A DNA stretch of 64,000 nucleotides from Salinicola socius (GTDB taxonomy: Bacteria > Pseudomonadota > Gammaproteobacteria > Pseudomonadales > Halomonadaceae): assembly GCF_001937195.1 (NCBI RefSeq), contig NZ_MSDO01000017.1, forward strand, positions 62,001 through 126,000, given 5' to 3'. The position numbers and the translations under genes are program-made. Positions 1-12,829 of the stretch are shown piece by piece. The notes beneath the pieces were generated by a model. It made no database searches, had not been told where the DNA came from, and saw only the letters and a list, made by a program, of their open reading frames with translations. Numbering within the stretch: position 1 is the first letter of the stretch; every line of letters starts with the position of its first letter.

Positions 1-4656
<4,656 letters not shown>

Positions 4657-4742
4657 ACTGACGAGGGCAGCCTGGACGATGACCGCGCTGCCCGCCGACA
4701 TCATTGACGACCCTCGGTTTTCGCCAATCAGGAGCGAACCCC

Positions 4743-5186
4743 ATGTCCGATCCGATGCACCTCGTATGCCCCCACTGCCATGCCGTCAACCGGGTCGCCA
4801 GCGCGCGCCTGAACGAAAACCCCAACTGCGGACGCTGCCATAACGCTCTGTTCAGCGGGGCGCCGCTGGCGCTGGATTCGGCCAATTTCGATCGATTCGT
4901 GTCACGCAGCGGTCTGCCGATCCTGGTCGACTTCTGGGCCGACTGGTGTGGCCCCTGCAAGGCAATGGCGCCCGGATTCGCTCAGGCCGCCAAAACGCTG
5001 GAGCCGAACATCATCCTGGCCAAACTGGACACCGAAGCCGCCACGGACATCGCCTCGCGCTTCGGCATCCGCAGCATTCCGACGCTGATCCTGTTTCGGG
5101 ATGGGCGAGAGATAGCGCGCCAGGCCGGCGCCATGGGCCAATCGGATATCGTCGACTGGACCCGGCGACAACTCGTCACACCCTGA
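4743..5186 (+). CDS. trxC: thioredoxin 2 (zinc-binding)
   Basis: Cytoplasmic disulfide reductase of 147 residues. The N-terminus has the TrxC zinc finger, cysteines C9 and C12 (CPHC) and C29 and C32 (CGRC), which separates TrxC from thioredoxin 1. The active site is WCGPC (C69, C72) followed by KAMAP, and the cis-proline segment is SIPTLILF. The start at 4743 is preceded by AGGAGCG about 7 bases upstream; an in-frame upstream ATG at 4704 has no such site and would add residues before the zinc finger. The gene stands alone, 86 bases after the YdiJ-type dehydrogenase. In E. coli trxC belongs to the OxyR regulon; no OxyR site was recognised here. Confidence 0.95.
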   Translation: MSDPMHLVCPHCHAVNRVASARLNENPNCGRCHNALFSGAPLALDSANFDRFVSRSGLPILVDFWADWCGPCKAMAPGFAQAAKTLEPNIILAKLDTEAATDIASRFGIRSIPTLILFRDGREIARQAGAMGQSDIVDWTRRQLVTP

Positions 5187-5275
5187 AATCCCGGCCGCTT
5201 CCCGGATTCGACATTGCATCGCCGCGTTGCCGCGGCTAGTCTGCGCGGCTTTTGTCACGCTCCGGAGAGACCGCC

Positions 5276-7075
5276 ATGGAAAATGCCGCCCTTGCCCTCA
5301 GTGGCATCGGCCTGCTGGCGCTGGCCTGCCAATGGCTCGCCTGGCAGCTCCGGGTGCCGGCCATTCTGCCACTGCTGATCGCCGGCATTGCCGCCGGCCC
5401 GGTCACCGGCATCCTCGACCCCGATGCCGTGCTCGGTGAACTGCTGTTTCCGCTGGTGTCTCTGGCCGTGGCGGTGATCCTGTTCGAAGGCGCATTGACG
5501 CTCGATTTCCGTGAACTCCGCGGCCACGGCCGCACGGTCAGCCGTCTTGTGACCTGGGGCGCGCTGATCACCGCACTGATCGGTATCGCCGCTGCGCATC
5601 GGGTGCTGGGGCTCTCCTGGGAGATGGCCAGCGTGCTGGGGGCGCTACTGGTGGTGACCGGCCCCACGGTGGTGCTGCCGCTGCTGCAGACGCTGCGTGC
5701 CCGCGAGCACGTCAGCCAGATACTGCGCTGGGAAGGCATCCTGATCGATCCGATCGGCGCCATCGGCGCGGTGCTGGTCTACGAGTTCGTCGCGCTCGGG
5801 CTCTCCAACGGTGCGGCAGCGCACACCCTGCTGAGTTTCGCCCAGACCGCGGTGATCGGCTTCGGCCTGGGCACGGCCGGTGGCTATCTATGGGGCAGCG
5901 TGCTGCGTCACTACTGGCTACCCCAGCGACTGCACAGCTTCGGCACCCTGATGATCATGCTGACGCTGTTCACCGTTTCGAACCTGCTGTTCCATGAGTC
6001 CGGCCTGCTGACCGTCACCGTCATGGGGGTGTGGATGGCCAACATGCGCGGCGTGCCGACACAGCCGATCCTGGAGTTCAAGGAGACGCTGTCGATCCTG
6101 CTCATCTCGGGGCTGTTCATTCTGCTGGCCGCCAGGCTGAGCCTCGCCCAGTTGAGTCTGCTGTCCTGGGAGGCGTGGGCGTTTCTGGCCATTCTGGTAT
6201 GGGTGGCGCGACCGCTGGCGGTTTGGCTGTGTACCTGGGGAAGCTCGCTCAGCTGGCGGGAAAAGGCACTGCTGGCGTGGCTCTCTCCGCGTGGCATCGT
6301 CGCCGCGGCGGTGGCCTCGCTGTTCGCGATTCGCCTGGAAGCGCTGGAAGTGCCCGGCGCCGAGCTGCTGGTACCGATCACGTTCCTGGTGATCATCAGC
6401 ACGGTCGTCGTCCAGAGCCTGTTTTCGCGACCGCTGGCCCGGTTTCTGAAAGTCAATGCGCCGACGGCGTCAGGCTTTCTGATCATCGGCGCCAACCCGG
6501 TCGCCCGGGCCTTCGGCGCCGCCCTGCAGGAAGCCGGCTTCGCGGTGAGGCTCTGCGATCACAACTGGGACGCGATTCAGGAAGCGCGCATGGCGAGCCT
6601 TCCGACCTACTACGGCAACCCGCTGTCGGAGCACGCCGCTCAGCATCTGGGTCTGGCCGGTATCGGCCATCTGCTGCCGCTGTCGCCCTATCGCGAACTC
6701 AACAACCTCGCCGCACTGCATTTCGAGCACATCCTGGGTCACGGCAAGGTCTTCCGGCTGGCGGTAGAGTCTTCCCGCAACGCTCGCCGCCATCATCAGC
6801 AGGCGCTGGCGCATCTGCCGCTGCTGTTCGACGGTCATACGACCTTCACTCGGCTCTCCAGTCTGATCGGCCAGGGCGCCGTGGTTCGCCATGCCAACAT
6901 CAGTGACAATTTCGATATCGATGACTATCGACGCATCCATCACGACCGTCTGTTGACGCTGTTCACGCTCTCGACCAGCGGCCGGATTCGCATCGCCACG
7001 GCCGGCAAGCCGCTCAACCCGAAAGCCGGCGACACCTTGATCAGCCTCATCTTTCCGGATTCGCCGGAGTTCTGA
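5276..7075 (+). CDS. CPA1-type Na+(K+)/H+ antiporter with C-terminal nucleotide-binding domain
   Basis: A 599-residue inner-membrane antiporter. Residues 1 to about 395 hold roughly 12 hydrophobic segments typical of the Na/H exchanger family, with helices containing VTGPTVVLPLL and EGILIDPIGAIGAV in the usual ion-site region. From about residue 397 there is a TrkA-N-like Rossmann domain (FLIIGANPVARAF, then RLCDHNWD) that may sense NAD(H) or nucleotides, followed by a TrkA-C-like tail. The ATG at 5276 sits behind CGGAGAG; the upstream TTG at 5252 is not preferred. Expected role: pH, Na+ or K+ homeostasis, fitting a halophile. The transported ion cannot be decided. It runs convergently towards trpC. 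Confidence 0.9.
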   Translation: MENAALALSGIGLLALACQWLAWQLRVPAILPLLIAGIAAGPVTGILDPDAVLGELLFPLVSLAVAVILFEGALTLDFRELRGHGRTVSRLVTWGALITALIGIAAAHRVLGLSWEMASVLGALLVVTGPTVVLPLLQTLRAREHVSQILRWEGILIDPIGAIGAVLVYEFVALGLSNGAAAHTLLSFAQTAVIGFGLGTAGGYLWGSVLRHYWLPQRLHSFGTLMIMLTLFTVSNLLFHESGLLTVTVMGVWMANMRGVPTQPILEFKETLSILLISGLFILLAARLSLAQLSLLSWEAWAFLAILVWVARPLAVWLCTWGSSLSWREKALLAWLSPRGIVAAAVASLFAIRLEALEVPGAELLVPITFLVIISTVVVQSLFSRPLARFLKVNAPTASGFLIIGANPVARAFGAALQEAGFAVRLCDHNWDAIQEARMASLPTYYGNPLSEHAAQHLGLAGIGHLLPLSPYRELNNLAALHFEHILGHGKVFRLAVESSRNARRHHQQALAHLPLLFDGHTTFTRLSSLIGQGAVVRHANISDNFDIDDYRRIHHDRLLTLFTLSTSGRIRIATAGKPLNPKAGDTLISLIFPDSPEF

Positions 7076-7145
7076 CCGGGCCTTGCCGTCACCTGCGGGT
7101 GCGACGCAGCCCGACTGTCTGTGCGCATATCCGCTCGTGCAATGA

Positions 7146-7186
7146 CAGACGCCGCGCCTCGAGACGATCTCGGGGCGCGGCGTCTG
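7146..7186. terminator. hairpin between convergent antiporter and trpC
   Basis: Arms 7146-7158 and 7174-7186 form a perfect 13-bp GC-rich stem (CAGACGCCGCGCC with its complement). A further CGAGA/TCTCG pairing lies inside the loop. It lies between two converging genes and has no T-run, so it is probably a bidirectional transcription or RNA-end stabilising hairpin. Confidence 0.55.
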
Positions 7187-7242
7187 GCTGAATGCCGTGA
7201 ACCCGTTCACGGCGACTCTGGCGGGATTATCGAAATCCGGCG

Positions 7243-8055
7243 CTAGAAGAACATTCGGCGTAGCGCACTGCCGGGCTCTTCCTCGCGCATGAATGCCTCG
7301 CCGACCAGGAAGGCGTTGACGTCGAACTCGCGCATGCGCTCGACGTCGTCACGGTTGTGAATCCCGGACTCGGTGACGACCGTCACTCCCCGAGGGATAC
7401 GCTTGAGCAGCTCGAAGGTCGTGTCCAGCGAGGTCTCGAAGGTTCGCAGATCACGATTGTTGATGCCTACCAGCGGCAGATCCAGCGTCAATGCGCGTTC
7501 GAGCTCGAAGATGTCATGCACCTCGACCAGCACGTCCATGCCCAGGGCCGTGGCCTGTTGATGGAGATCCTTGAGCTGCTCGTCGCTGAGTGCTGCCACG
7601 ATCAGCAGGATACAGTCCGCGCCGATCCCTCTGGCTTCGGCGACCTGATAGCCGTCGATGATGAAATCCTTGCGGATCACCGGCAGCTCGCACGCTTCCC
7701 GCACGGCGATCAGGTAGTCCTCGTGGCCTTGAAAATAGTCGGCGTCCGTCAATACCGAGAGACAGCTGGCGCCTGCCGCCGCGTAGTCGACCGCGATCTC
7801 GGCGGGCCGAAAGTCCTCGCGAATGACGCCCCTGGAGGGTGACGCCTTCTTGATCTCGGCAATCACCGCGGGATCGCCACCCTCGATACAGGCATTGATT
7901 GCCGCGACGAAATCGCGCGGTGCGCTCTGCGCTTTCGCCCGCTCGAGCCAGGCCTGTTCGCTGACGGCCGGGCGCCGTTCGGCGATCTCCTCACGCTTGC
8001 GCGTCAGAATCTTGGCCAGAATGGTCGGCAGTGCACTATCGGCGGCATCGGTCAT
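7243..8055 (-). CDS. trpC: indole-3-glycerol phosphate synthase
   Basis: Fourth step of tryptophan biosynthesis: ring closure of carboxyphenylaminodeoxyribulose phosphate with loss of CO2. The 270-residue protein is monofunctional; no fused TrpF domain is present. The hallmark [11 protein letters not shown] (catalytic lysine near residue 68) and the phosphate-binding ends of the beta/alpha barrel ([15 protein letters not shown] near the C-terminus) are all present. Third gene of a trpG-trpD-trpC operon, 38 bases after trpD. A monofunctional TrpC in a trpGDC operon is the Pseudomonas/Halomonas arrangement rather than the enteric one. Expression should follow the attenuator upstream of trpG. 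Confidence 0.97.
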   Translation of the reverse strand: MTDAADSALPTILAKILTRKREEIAERRPAVSEQAWLERAKAQSAPRDFVAAINACIEGGDPAVIAEIKKASPSRGVIREDFRPAEIAVDYAAAGASCLSVLTDADYFQGHEDYLIAVREACELPVIRKDFIIDGYQVAEARGIGADCILLIVAALSDEQLKDLHQQATALGMDVLVEVHDIFELERALTLDLPLVGINNRDLRTFETSLDTTFELLKRIPRGVTVVTESGIHNRDDVERMREFDVNAFLVGEAFMREEEPGSALRRMFF

Positions 8056-8093
8056 CGTAGAGAATCCTGTTGGGCTTGTTCAGCGAGGAGAAC

Positions 8094-9113
8094 TTATGGG
8101 GCAAAGACACGAGTAAAGTCGGAAAGCTCCTTGAGCTTCTCCAGCGGCAGCTTGGAAGCCTGCGCGTCCTGAGCCATCAGCACGCCCTCCTTGAGGGAAT
8201 CGGCGATACCGGCCGCGAACAGTGCCGCACCGGCGTTGAGCGCGACGATATCTCCCGCGACACCCTTGCCGACCAGGGACTCCTTGACCAGCTTCAGACT
8301 GTCTTCGGCAGTCACGACCTTTAGCGGCTCGAGCGACTGTCGCTCGACGCCCAGCGACTCGGGCGTGATGGTGTACTCCCGAATCTCGCCATCGCGAAGC
8401 TCGGCAACCCGCGTCGGCGCCGCCACCGAGATTTCGTCCAGACCATCCTCGGCATGAACCACCAGCACATGCTCGCTGCCCAGTTTGCGCAGCGACTCCG
8501 CCACCAGCGGTACCAGATGCGGTGCGTAGACACCCAGCAGCTGATTGGGGGCGCCGGCCGGATTGGTCAGCGGGCCGAGGATATTGAACACCGTGCGAAC
8601 CCCCATGTCCCGCCGCGGGCCGATGGCATGGCGCATCGCCTGGTGGTGCCGCGGGGCGAACATGAACCCGACGCCGACCTGTTCGATGCAGCGTGCGATG
8701 GTTGCCGCGTCGAGATCGAGATAGATGCCGGCCACGTCGAACAGATCCGCACTGCCGGCAGAGGACGAGACGCCCCGATTGCCGTGCTTGGCGACATGGC
8801 CGCCGGCGGCCGCGACGACGAAACTCGACGCCGTGGAGACATTGAAAAGGTTGGCGCCATCGCCGCCGGTGCCGACGATATCGACGATGTTGTCGCAATC
8901 GATCGACACCGGATGCATCAGTTCACGCATCACCTGCGCCGCCGCCGTGATCTCGTCCGCGGTCTCCCCTTTCATCGCCAGCCCGATCAAAAAGCCGCCG
9001 ATCTGGGCCTCGGTCGCCTCACCCGTCATGATCGCCTGCATCACGGCGTGAGTCTCGTCGAAACTGAGATCCTGCCGGCGCATGACCGCACCAATGGCAT
9101 CCCGCATTTGCAT
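8094..9113 (-). CDS. trpD: anthranilate phosphoribosyltransferase
   Basis: Transfers phosphoribosyl from PRPP to anthranilate. The protein has 339 residues, the usual length for a stand-alone TrpD; it is not fused to the glutaminase as in E. coli. The PRPP-binding glycine motif GTGGDGANLFNVST and the signature KHGNRGVSSSAGSADL are intact. The ATG at 9113 has GGAG five bases upstream. It lies 21 bases after trpG in the same operon and is regulated with it. Confidence 0.97.
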   Translation of the reverse strand: MQMRDAIGAVMRRQDLSFDETHAVMQAIMTGEATEAQIGGFLIGLAMKGETADEITAAAQVMRELMHPVSIDCDNIVDIVGTGGDGANLFNVSTASSFVVAAAGGHVAKHGNRGVSSSAGSADLFDVAGIYLDLDAATIARCIEQVGVGFMFAPRHHQAMRHAIGPRRDMGVRTVFNILGPLTNPAGAPNQLLGVYAPHLVPLVAESLRKLGSEHVLVVHAEDGLDEISVAAPTRVAELRDGEIREYTITPESLGVERQSLEPLKVVTAEDSLKLVKESLVGKGVAGDIVALNAGAALFAAGIADSLKEGVLMAQDAQASKLPLEKLKELSDFTRVFAP

Positions 9114-9134
9114 GTTGACTCCTCACCTGTTCAG

Positions 9135-9722
9135 TTAGCCGCGCCGCTTCAGGAAATTCGCCAGCAGCTCGTGCCCCTGGCGGGACAGGATCGATTCGGG
9201 GTGAAACTGGACCCCTTCGATATCCAGCGTCTTGTGCTTCAAGCCCATGATCAAGCCCGGCGTCGGGTCGTTGTCGTCGACCCAGGCGGTGACATCGAGA
9301 CAGTCCGGCAGACTGTCGGCGTCGACCACCAGCGAGTGGTAGCGCGTGACCTCGAGCGGATCCTCGAGGCCTTCGAAAACCCCTTCCCCGCGATGGCGAA
9401 TGGGCGACGTCTTGCCATGCATCACCTGCGGCGCGCGGATCACCTCGCCGCCATAGACCTGGCCGATGGCCTGGTGCCCGAGACAGACCCCGAGTATCGG
9501 GATCCGGCCGGCAAAATGGCGGATCGCGTCCATCGATATGCCCGCTTCGTTGGGCGTACACGGCCCGGGCGAGACCACCAGGTGGGTCGGCTTGTAACGC
9601 TCGAGAGCGGCCAGATCCACCTCATCGTTGCGCACGGTGACGACCTCCGCCCCAAGCTCGCCCAGATACTGGACGATATTGAAGGTAAAGCTGTCGTAAT
9701 TATCGATCATGAGCACTGGCAT
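9135..9722 (-). CDS. trpG: anthranilate synthase component II (glutamine amidotransferase)
   Basis: Supplies ammonia from glutamine to TrpE for anthranilate formation; in many bacteria it also serves p-aminobenzoate synthase (PabA). The 195-residue class I amidotransferase has the oxyanion segment [11 protein letters not shown], nucleophile C80 in GVCLGHQ and the partner pair H174/E176 in FHPES. The start at 9722 ([15 protein letters not shown]) matches the family and has an AGGG site; the TTG at 9731 is not needed. trpE is not adjacent and must be elsewhere. First structural gene behind the trp attenuator. Confidence 0.97.
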   Translation of the reverse strand: MPVLMIDNYDSFTFNIVQYLGELGAEVVTVRNDEVDLAALERYKPTHLVVSPGPCTPNEAGISMDAIRHFAGRIPILGVCLGHQAIGQVYGGEVIRAPQVMHGKTSPIRHRGEGVFEGLEDPLEVTRYHSLVVDADSLPDCLDVTAWVDDNDPTPGLIMGLKHKTLDIEGVQFHPESILSRQGHELLANFLKRRG

Positions 9723-9860
9723 AGATATCAATCCCTGTCTCTGTTCAATTTTTCTCGTCGAATCCGACTTCGCTGTCCCGGATGTTGCTCAGGTCACGGG
9801 ATCGTCCAAGTCGGTGTCCCTATCCATGCCGGCCTCACGGAGCGAAACGACCACACAAAA

Positions 9861-9884
9861 AATGCCGCCCCGAGGGGCGGCATT
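9861..9884 (-). terminator. trp attenuator terminator (3:4 hairpin)
   Basis: On the minus strand AATGCCGCCCC (9884-9874) pairs with GGGGCGGCATT (9871-9861), followed directly by a T-run (six T from 9862 to 9857). This is a strong intrinsic terminator lying 138 bases upstream of the trpG start and downstream of the leader peptide. It is the terminating form of a transcription attenuator. Confidence 0.9.
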
Positions 9885-9915
9885 GTTTTCGAACGTCAGT
9901 CCACAGACGTCGGCG

Positions 9916-9936
9916 TGCCGCCCTTGATCAAAGGCG
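9916..9936 (-). promoter_or_regulatory. trp attenuator antiterminator segment and 1:2 hairpin
   Basis: Segment 2, GGGCGGCA (9923-9916), is an exact complement of TGCCGCCC in segment 3 of the terminator, so a 2:3 antiterminator can form. The same region can instead form a 1:2 hairpin with the end of the leader peptide reading frame (9936-9919, CGCCTTT with its partner around a GATC loop). Stalling at the Trp codons would free segment 2 and favour 2:3. Confidence 0.82.
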
Positions 9937-9978
9937 CCACCACCACTGGTGCTGTGAGTGTGATCGGTTCGTCATCAT
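9928..9978 (-). CDS. trpL: trp leader peptide (attenuation)
   Basis: A 16-codon frame reading MMTNRSHSQHQWWWRL and ending with TGA at 9928. Three consecutive Trp codons (9945-9937) lie just before the stop, the diagnostic feature of a trp leader. Translation senses charged tRNA-Trp: stalling at WWW uncovers the antiterminator, while smooth reading allows the terminator at 9861-9884 to form. An in-frame TTG at 10014 preceded by GAAGG would give a longer 28-residue version, so the start is uncertain. Attenuation of trpGDC is known in Pseudomonas putida, supporting the assignment. Confidence 0.85.
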   Translation of the reverse strand: MMTNRSHSQHQWWWRL

Positions 9979-9984
9979 GGCGAT

Positions 9985-10014
9985 ATAGTGCCGCGACGCA
10001 ACGCGGCGTGTCAA
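9985..10014 (-). promoter_or_regulatory. candidate trpLGDC promoter
   Basis: TTGACA at 10014-10009 is followed 18 bases later by CACTAT (9990-9985), a weak -10; TATATC slightly further on is an alternative. Transcription would begin almost at the leader ATG, implying a very short or absent 5' leader. The same TTGACA overlaps the alternative TTG start of trpL, so the assignment is tentative. Confidence 0.4.
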
Positions 10015-10086
10015 CGCGTGCCTTCGGCCGCCCGGCGAGAGTGCGCCCCGTGAATGTCGATCGCCACCAGCGCGTTAACCACCCGC

Positions 10087-10845
10087 TCAGGCCGATACGC
10101 TGTTGATGAGATGAAGATAAAGCGGATCGAAATCGCCCTCTTCCCTCAATCGTCTTTCATCGAGAATGGCCACCTTTCCCCTCGATGCCTCGATCAGCTC
10201 GTCGGCACGCAAGGCCTGGAAGACGCGATTCATGTGTACCGGGGTAATGCCTATCGCGTCTGCCAATTCGGCCTGGGTGATTGGCAGGTGAAAAGAGTCA
10301 TCCTCAGCGAACCCCACGGCTTTCAGGCGTATCAACAGTTCGCATAGCAGATGCGCCACTCGCGGGTAGGCACTGCGCTGGCCGATGTTGAGGATCCAGT
10401 CTCGATAGATCGAGGCATCTACCAGCGTTTCGCGCCATAGCGCTGCGGTAAGACGAGGATACTGCTCGCAGGCTTCACGCAGGTCGTCATGCTGGATGAA
10501 TCCGACCACACTGGGGCCGATCGACGCGATGCTGATATCCATGACCTTGAGGTGCAGACTCTGCAGGTCCGGCATATCGCCGGGCACGTGAACCGCCATG
10601 ATCTGCCGTTTGCCTTCGGAGGTCAGCTTGTAGACGCAGGTAAAGCCTTCCAGAAGGAGACAGCTTCGAGACGCCCGTTCGCCAATTCGGATGATGTCCT
10701 GCTCGGCCCTGAGCGATTCGACCTGCACCGGCAAATCCTGAAGCACACGTTTCTCGCCATCGGTCAGCTTGAAGATGCTTTCCAGCTTGCGAATCATCAA
10801 TGTATTCGGGGAGTGACGATTGAGAGAACGAACACCCGGCATCAT
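10087..10845 (-). CDS. Crp/Fnr family transcriptional regulator
   Basis: A 252-residue regulator with an N-terminal cyclic-nucleotide-binding-type beta-barrel (about residues 40-150) and a C-terminal winged helix. The recognition helix region is TQAELADAIGITPVHMNRVF near 200-220. It lacks the N-terminal cysteine cluster of FNR, so oxygen sensing through Fe-S is unlikely; the ligand is unknown. The start is uncertain: 10845 has no strong ribosome site and the internal ATG at 10797 (MIRKLESIF) is also plausible. Its stop is only about 70 bases before the trp leader, so it may run into the trp promoter region; no dedicated terminator was seen. Confidence 0.85.
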   Translation of the reverse strand: MMPGVRSLNRHSPNTLMIRKLESIFKLTDGEKRVLQDLPVQVESLRAEQDIIRIGERASRSCLLLEGFTCVYKLTSEGKRQIMAVHVPGDMPDLQSLHLKVMDISIASIGPSVVGFIQHDDLREACEQYPRLTAALWRETLVDASIYRDWILNIGQRSAYPRVAHLLCELLIRLKAVGFAEDDSFHLPITQAELADAIGITPVHMNRVFQALRADELIEASRGKVAILDERRLREEGDFDPLYLHLINSVSA

Positions 10846-10962
10846 GTTTTCTCGCCTTGCTGTAACAGAAATGAAGATGCTGGCCCCAAGGCCGCTGCGC
10901 GTTTGGTTGAACTCTTCTTGCTTATCTCGCGCAAAAATTATGGCTCACGCATCAAGCAATGA

Positions 10963-11424
10963 CTACTCCTCGACGACGTCGCCATCGAGATGCATCAAAA
11001 GCTCGTCGATATCTGGAAAGAATGGCTCGATGACGGACTGACCGGATCTCAGTGGCCCGAGACGAACCCACAGGAACTGCCAGAAAACCAGACCATAACG
11101 CCCCATATAGTGACCGACTCTCGACTGCCGTGGAACACTTTCGCCATTCGCGAGCTGTCGAGCCAGGAACGGGACAATGAGTTCCTGGAGTCGCTCGAAG
11201 ACCTCCATATCGCTCGGGGCCTCTACCCTCAACCCCGGCAAAGCCGGCACCAACGCTTCCCAGTGCTTTCGAGACGATCCCGCCGGTCTGATTACCACAT
11301 CGAAAAAGAACTCTTGCATACGGGTTCGCAACGCCTCCGGGTGGTCGGGACTCACCGCAGATTGATGGCGGCGCCCCATCGCATTTTGCGAGACGCTCGA
11401 CCTAGCGATTGGAAGAAGATCCAT
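10963..11424 (-). CDS. hypothetical protein, unrecognised
   Basis: A minus-strand frame of about 153 residues from the ATG at 11424 (an open frame extends to 11475). The C-terminal part has plausible protein character: a hydrophobic/aromatic stretch MGRYGLVFWQFLWVRLG followed by an acidic tail FFPDIDELLMHLDGDVVEE. I recognise no family. No clear ribosome site precedes any ATG. It sits between the Crp-type regulator and the tRNA-Ala terminator on the same strand. The opposing 146-codon plus-strand frame (10990-11430) has a less protein-like composition. Real but lowly conserved, or spurious, are both possible. Confidence 0.45.
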   Translation of the reverse strand: MDLLPIARSSVSQNAMGRRHQSAVSPDHPEALRTRMQEFFFDVVIRPAGSSRKHWEALVPALPGLRVEAPSDMEVFERLQELIVPFLARQLANGESVPRQSRVGHYMGRYGLVFWQFLWVRLGPLRSGQSVIEPFFPDIDELLMHLDGDVVEE

Positions 11425-11554
11425 CGATAGACAGGCTAATTCGTTTCCACAACCGCAATGCCTCGACCTGCACATGACCCAGGCGCCAGAATTCCGGCCA
11501 TTCCAATGATCCGATTTGATCGAATGACGAAAAAGCAGTCAGTGCGCGGATACG

Positions 11555-11591
11555 AAAAAGCCGCTGGGTGCATTGCGCACCAGCGGCTTTT
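11555..11591 (-). terminator. intrinsic terminator after tRNA-Ala
   Basis: AAAAGCCGCTGG and its complement CCAGCGGCTTTT form a 12-bp stem around a GC-rich loop. Read on the minus strand it ends in TTTTT. It lies 13 bases beyond the tRNA 3' end. Confidence 0.85.
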
Positions 11592-11604
11592 CGAAAAGTA
11601 TTCT

Positions 11605-11680
11605 TGGTGGAGCCTAGCGGGATCGAACCGCTGACCTCAACACTGCCAGTGTTGCGCTCTCCCAGCTGAGCTAAGGCCCC
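11605..11680 (-). tRNA. tRNA-Ala(GGC)
   Basis: The 76-base cloverleaf on the minus strand starts GGGGCCT and ends AGGCTCC-A-CCA, with the CCA encoded. The anticodon stem CAACA/TGTTG encloses loop CTGGCAG, anticodon GGC. The T-arm GGTTCGATCC is canonical. It has its own promoter and terminator. Confidence 0.96.
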
Positions 11681-11710
11681 ATACCACTGCTGCCCCGAAG
11701 GACGCGAGGC

Positions 11711-11739
11711 ACTATAAGGGCCATCCAGGTCGAGGTCAA
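11711..11739 (-). promoter_or_regulatory. sigma-70 promoter of tRNA-Ala
   Basis: TTGACC (11739-11734), a 17-base spacer, then TATAGT (11716-11711), placed about 30 bases upstream of the tRNA 5' end. The downstream discriminator is GC-rich, as in stringently controlled stable-RNA promoters. Confidence 0.8.
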
Positions 11740-12113
11740 CCCCGGATCGCCGCTTCACCAAACCCGCCGCAATCCCTCGACTCGCGCAGTTGCCACGTGC
11801 AAATTTGGCCTTCGAACAGGGAGTATTTGGCCGGGGAACATGGCACACTTCATGATGGCTAGTAGTTGCACTAGCAGACTCGAGCCAGATCATCATTGAT
11901 ATAGATATAAGATGTCGTTATCGATGTAGGCTATTGGTATGGACGCAAGGACGTTGATGTGGATATCGGTGAGTTGAGCCACTGAACAGGCGCGCAGCCC
12001 GACCCATGGCGTACGGCCGATACGTAGAGCGGCCGGAGCGTTATATCGCACCCTTTTACCGGTCCATCGGTTGTCGTCGAAGTTTCAAGGGCAGCAGGAA
12101 TCCAGGAGTTATC
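11740..12113. other. non-coding gap between tRNA-Ala and uvrY
   Basis: About 370 bases with no supported gene. Frames reaching into it have no ribosome sites or family features. The 3' part carries AT-richer, repetitive GATATAGATATAAGATGTC-like sequence near 11895-11915 and presumably holds the uvrY promoter, which I could not place convincingly. Confidence 0.5.
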
Positions 12114-12761
12114 TTGATCAGGGTATTAGTAGCCGACGATCACCATCTGGTGCGCACGAGCATTGCTCGCGTATTGGCCAATGAGCCTGATATCGAGGTC
12201 GTTGCCGAAGCCGAGAGCGGAGAAATGGCGCTTCAGGGCTGCCGCGATCACGTGCCGGACATCGCGATGATCGATATCCGCATGCCGGGTATCGGGGGCC
12301 TCGAGACGATTTTCAAGCTGCTCAAGAACCAACCTGCCGTCCGAATCATCGTGCTTACGGGGCAGGTCGAGGAAGGCACCGCACAACGGCTGATCGATTC
12401 CGGCGTGACCGGGTTCATCAGCAAGGGGACCGAGCTGGATCTGATGATAGACGCGGTGCGACAGGTAGCAAGTGGCAAGCGGTTCATCAGCCCCGATATC
12501 GCGCAACGCGTCGTTCTGGCACGCAGCGAAGGCCGATGCAGTCCATTCGATCAGCTCTCGCACCGCGAGCTGCAGATCGCGACGATGATCATTCACTGCC
12601 ACAAGGTGAGTCACATATCGGAACAACTCAACCTCAGCCCCAAGACAGTAAATACCTATCGTTACCGGATATTCGACAAACTGCAGGTGCAGTCCGACGT
12701 GGAGCTGACGCACCTCGGTCTGCGGCATGGTCTGCTGGACGGCTTTGAACCTCAGACATAG
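12114..12761 (+). CDS. uvrY: GacA/UvrY response regulator
   Basis: A 215-residue NarL/FixJ-type regulator, partner of the BarA/GacS kinase, which activates the RsmY/Z-type sRNAs that titrate CsrA/RsmA. The receiver domain has the acidic pair D8/D9, phospho-acceptor D54 in AMIDIRMPG and the lysine in ISKGTE near 104. The C-terminal LuxR-type HTH is LSHRELQIATMII to SPKTVNTYRYRIFDKL. The start is a TTG (MIRVLVADDHH) with AGGAG five bases upstream, matching the usual N-terminus; longer upstream frames are not supported. Followed by uvrC and pgsA in the order known from E. coli. Confidence 0.95.
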   Translation: MIRVLVADDHHLVRTSIARVLANEPDIEVVAEAESGEMALQGCRDHVPDIAMIDIRMPGIGGLETIFKLLKNQPAVRIIVLTGQVEEGTAQRLIDSGVTGFISKGTELDLMIDAVRQVASGKRFISPDIAQRVVLARSEGRCSPFDQLSHRELQIATMIIHCHKVSHISEQLNLSPKTVNTYRYRIFDKLQVQSDVELTHLGLRHGLLDGFEPQT

Positions 12762-12829
12762 CCAGGACCGGCGCAAACGAAAGGGAGAATCCCCGCGGTG
12801 CCCGGGCGGGATTTTGATATACTGCGGGG

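Noticed and set aside
9861-9890. Ordinary terminator of the Crp-type gene
   Set aside because: It lies about 200 bases past that gene, and its arm is complementary to a segment next to a leader peptide with three Trp codons, so attenuation explains it better.
8454-10106. A 550-codon plus-strand frame over trpD, trpG and the trp leader
   Set aside because: Opposite three confidently identified features, with no ribosome site or family motif. Shadow frame.
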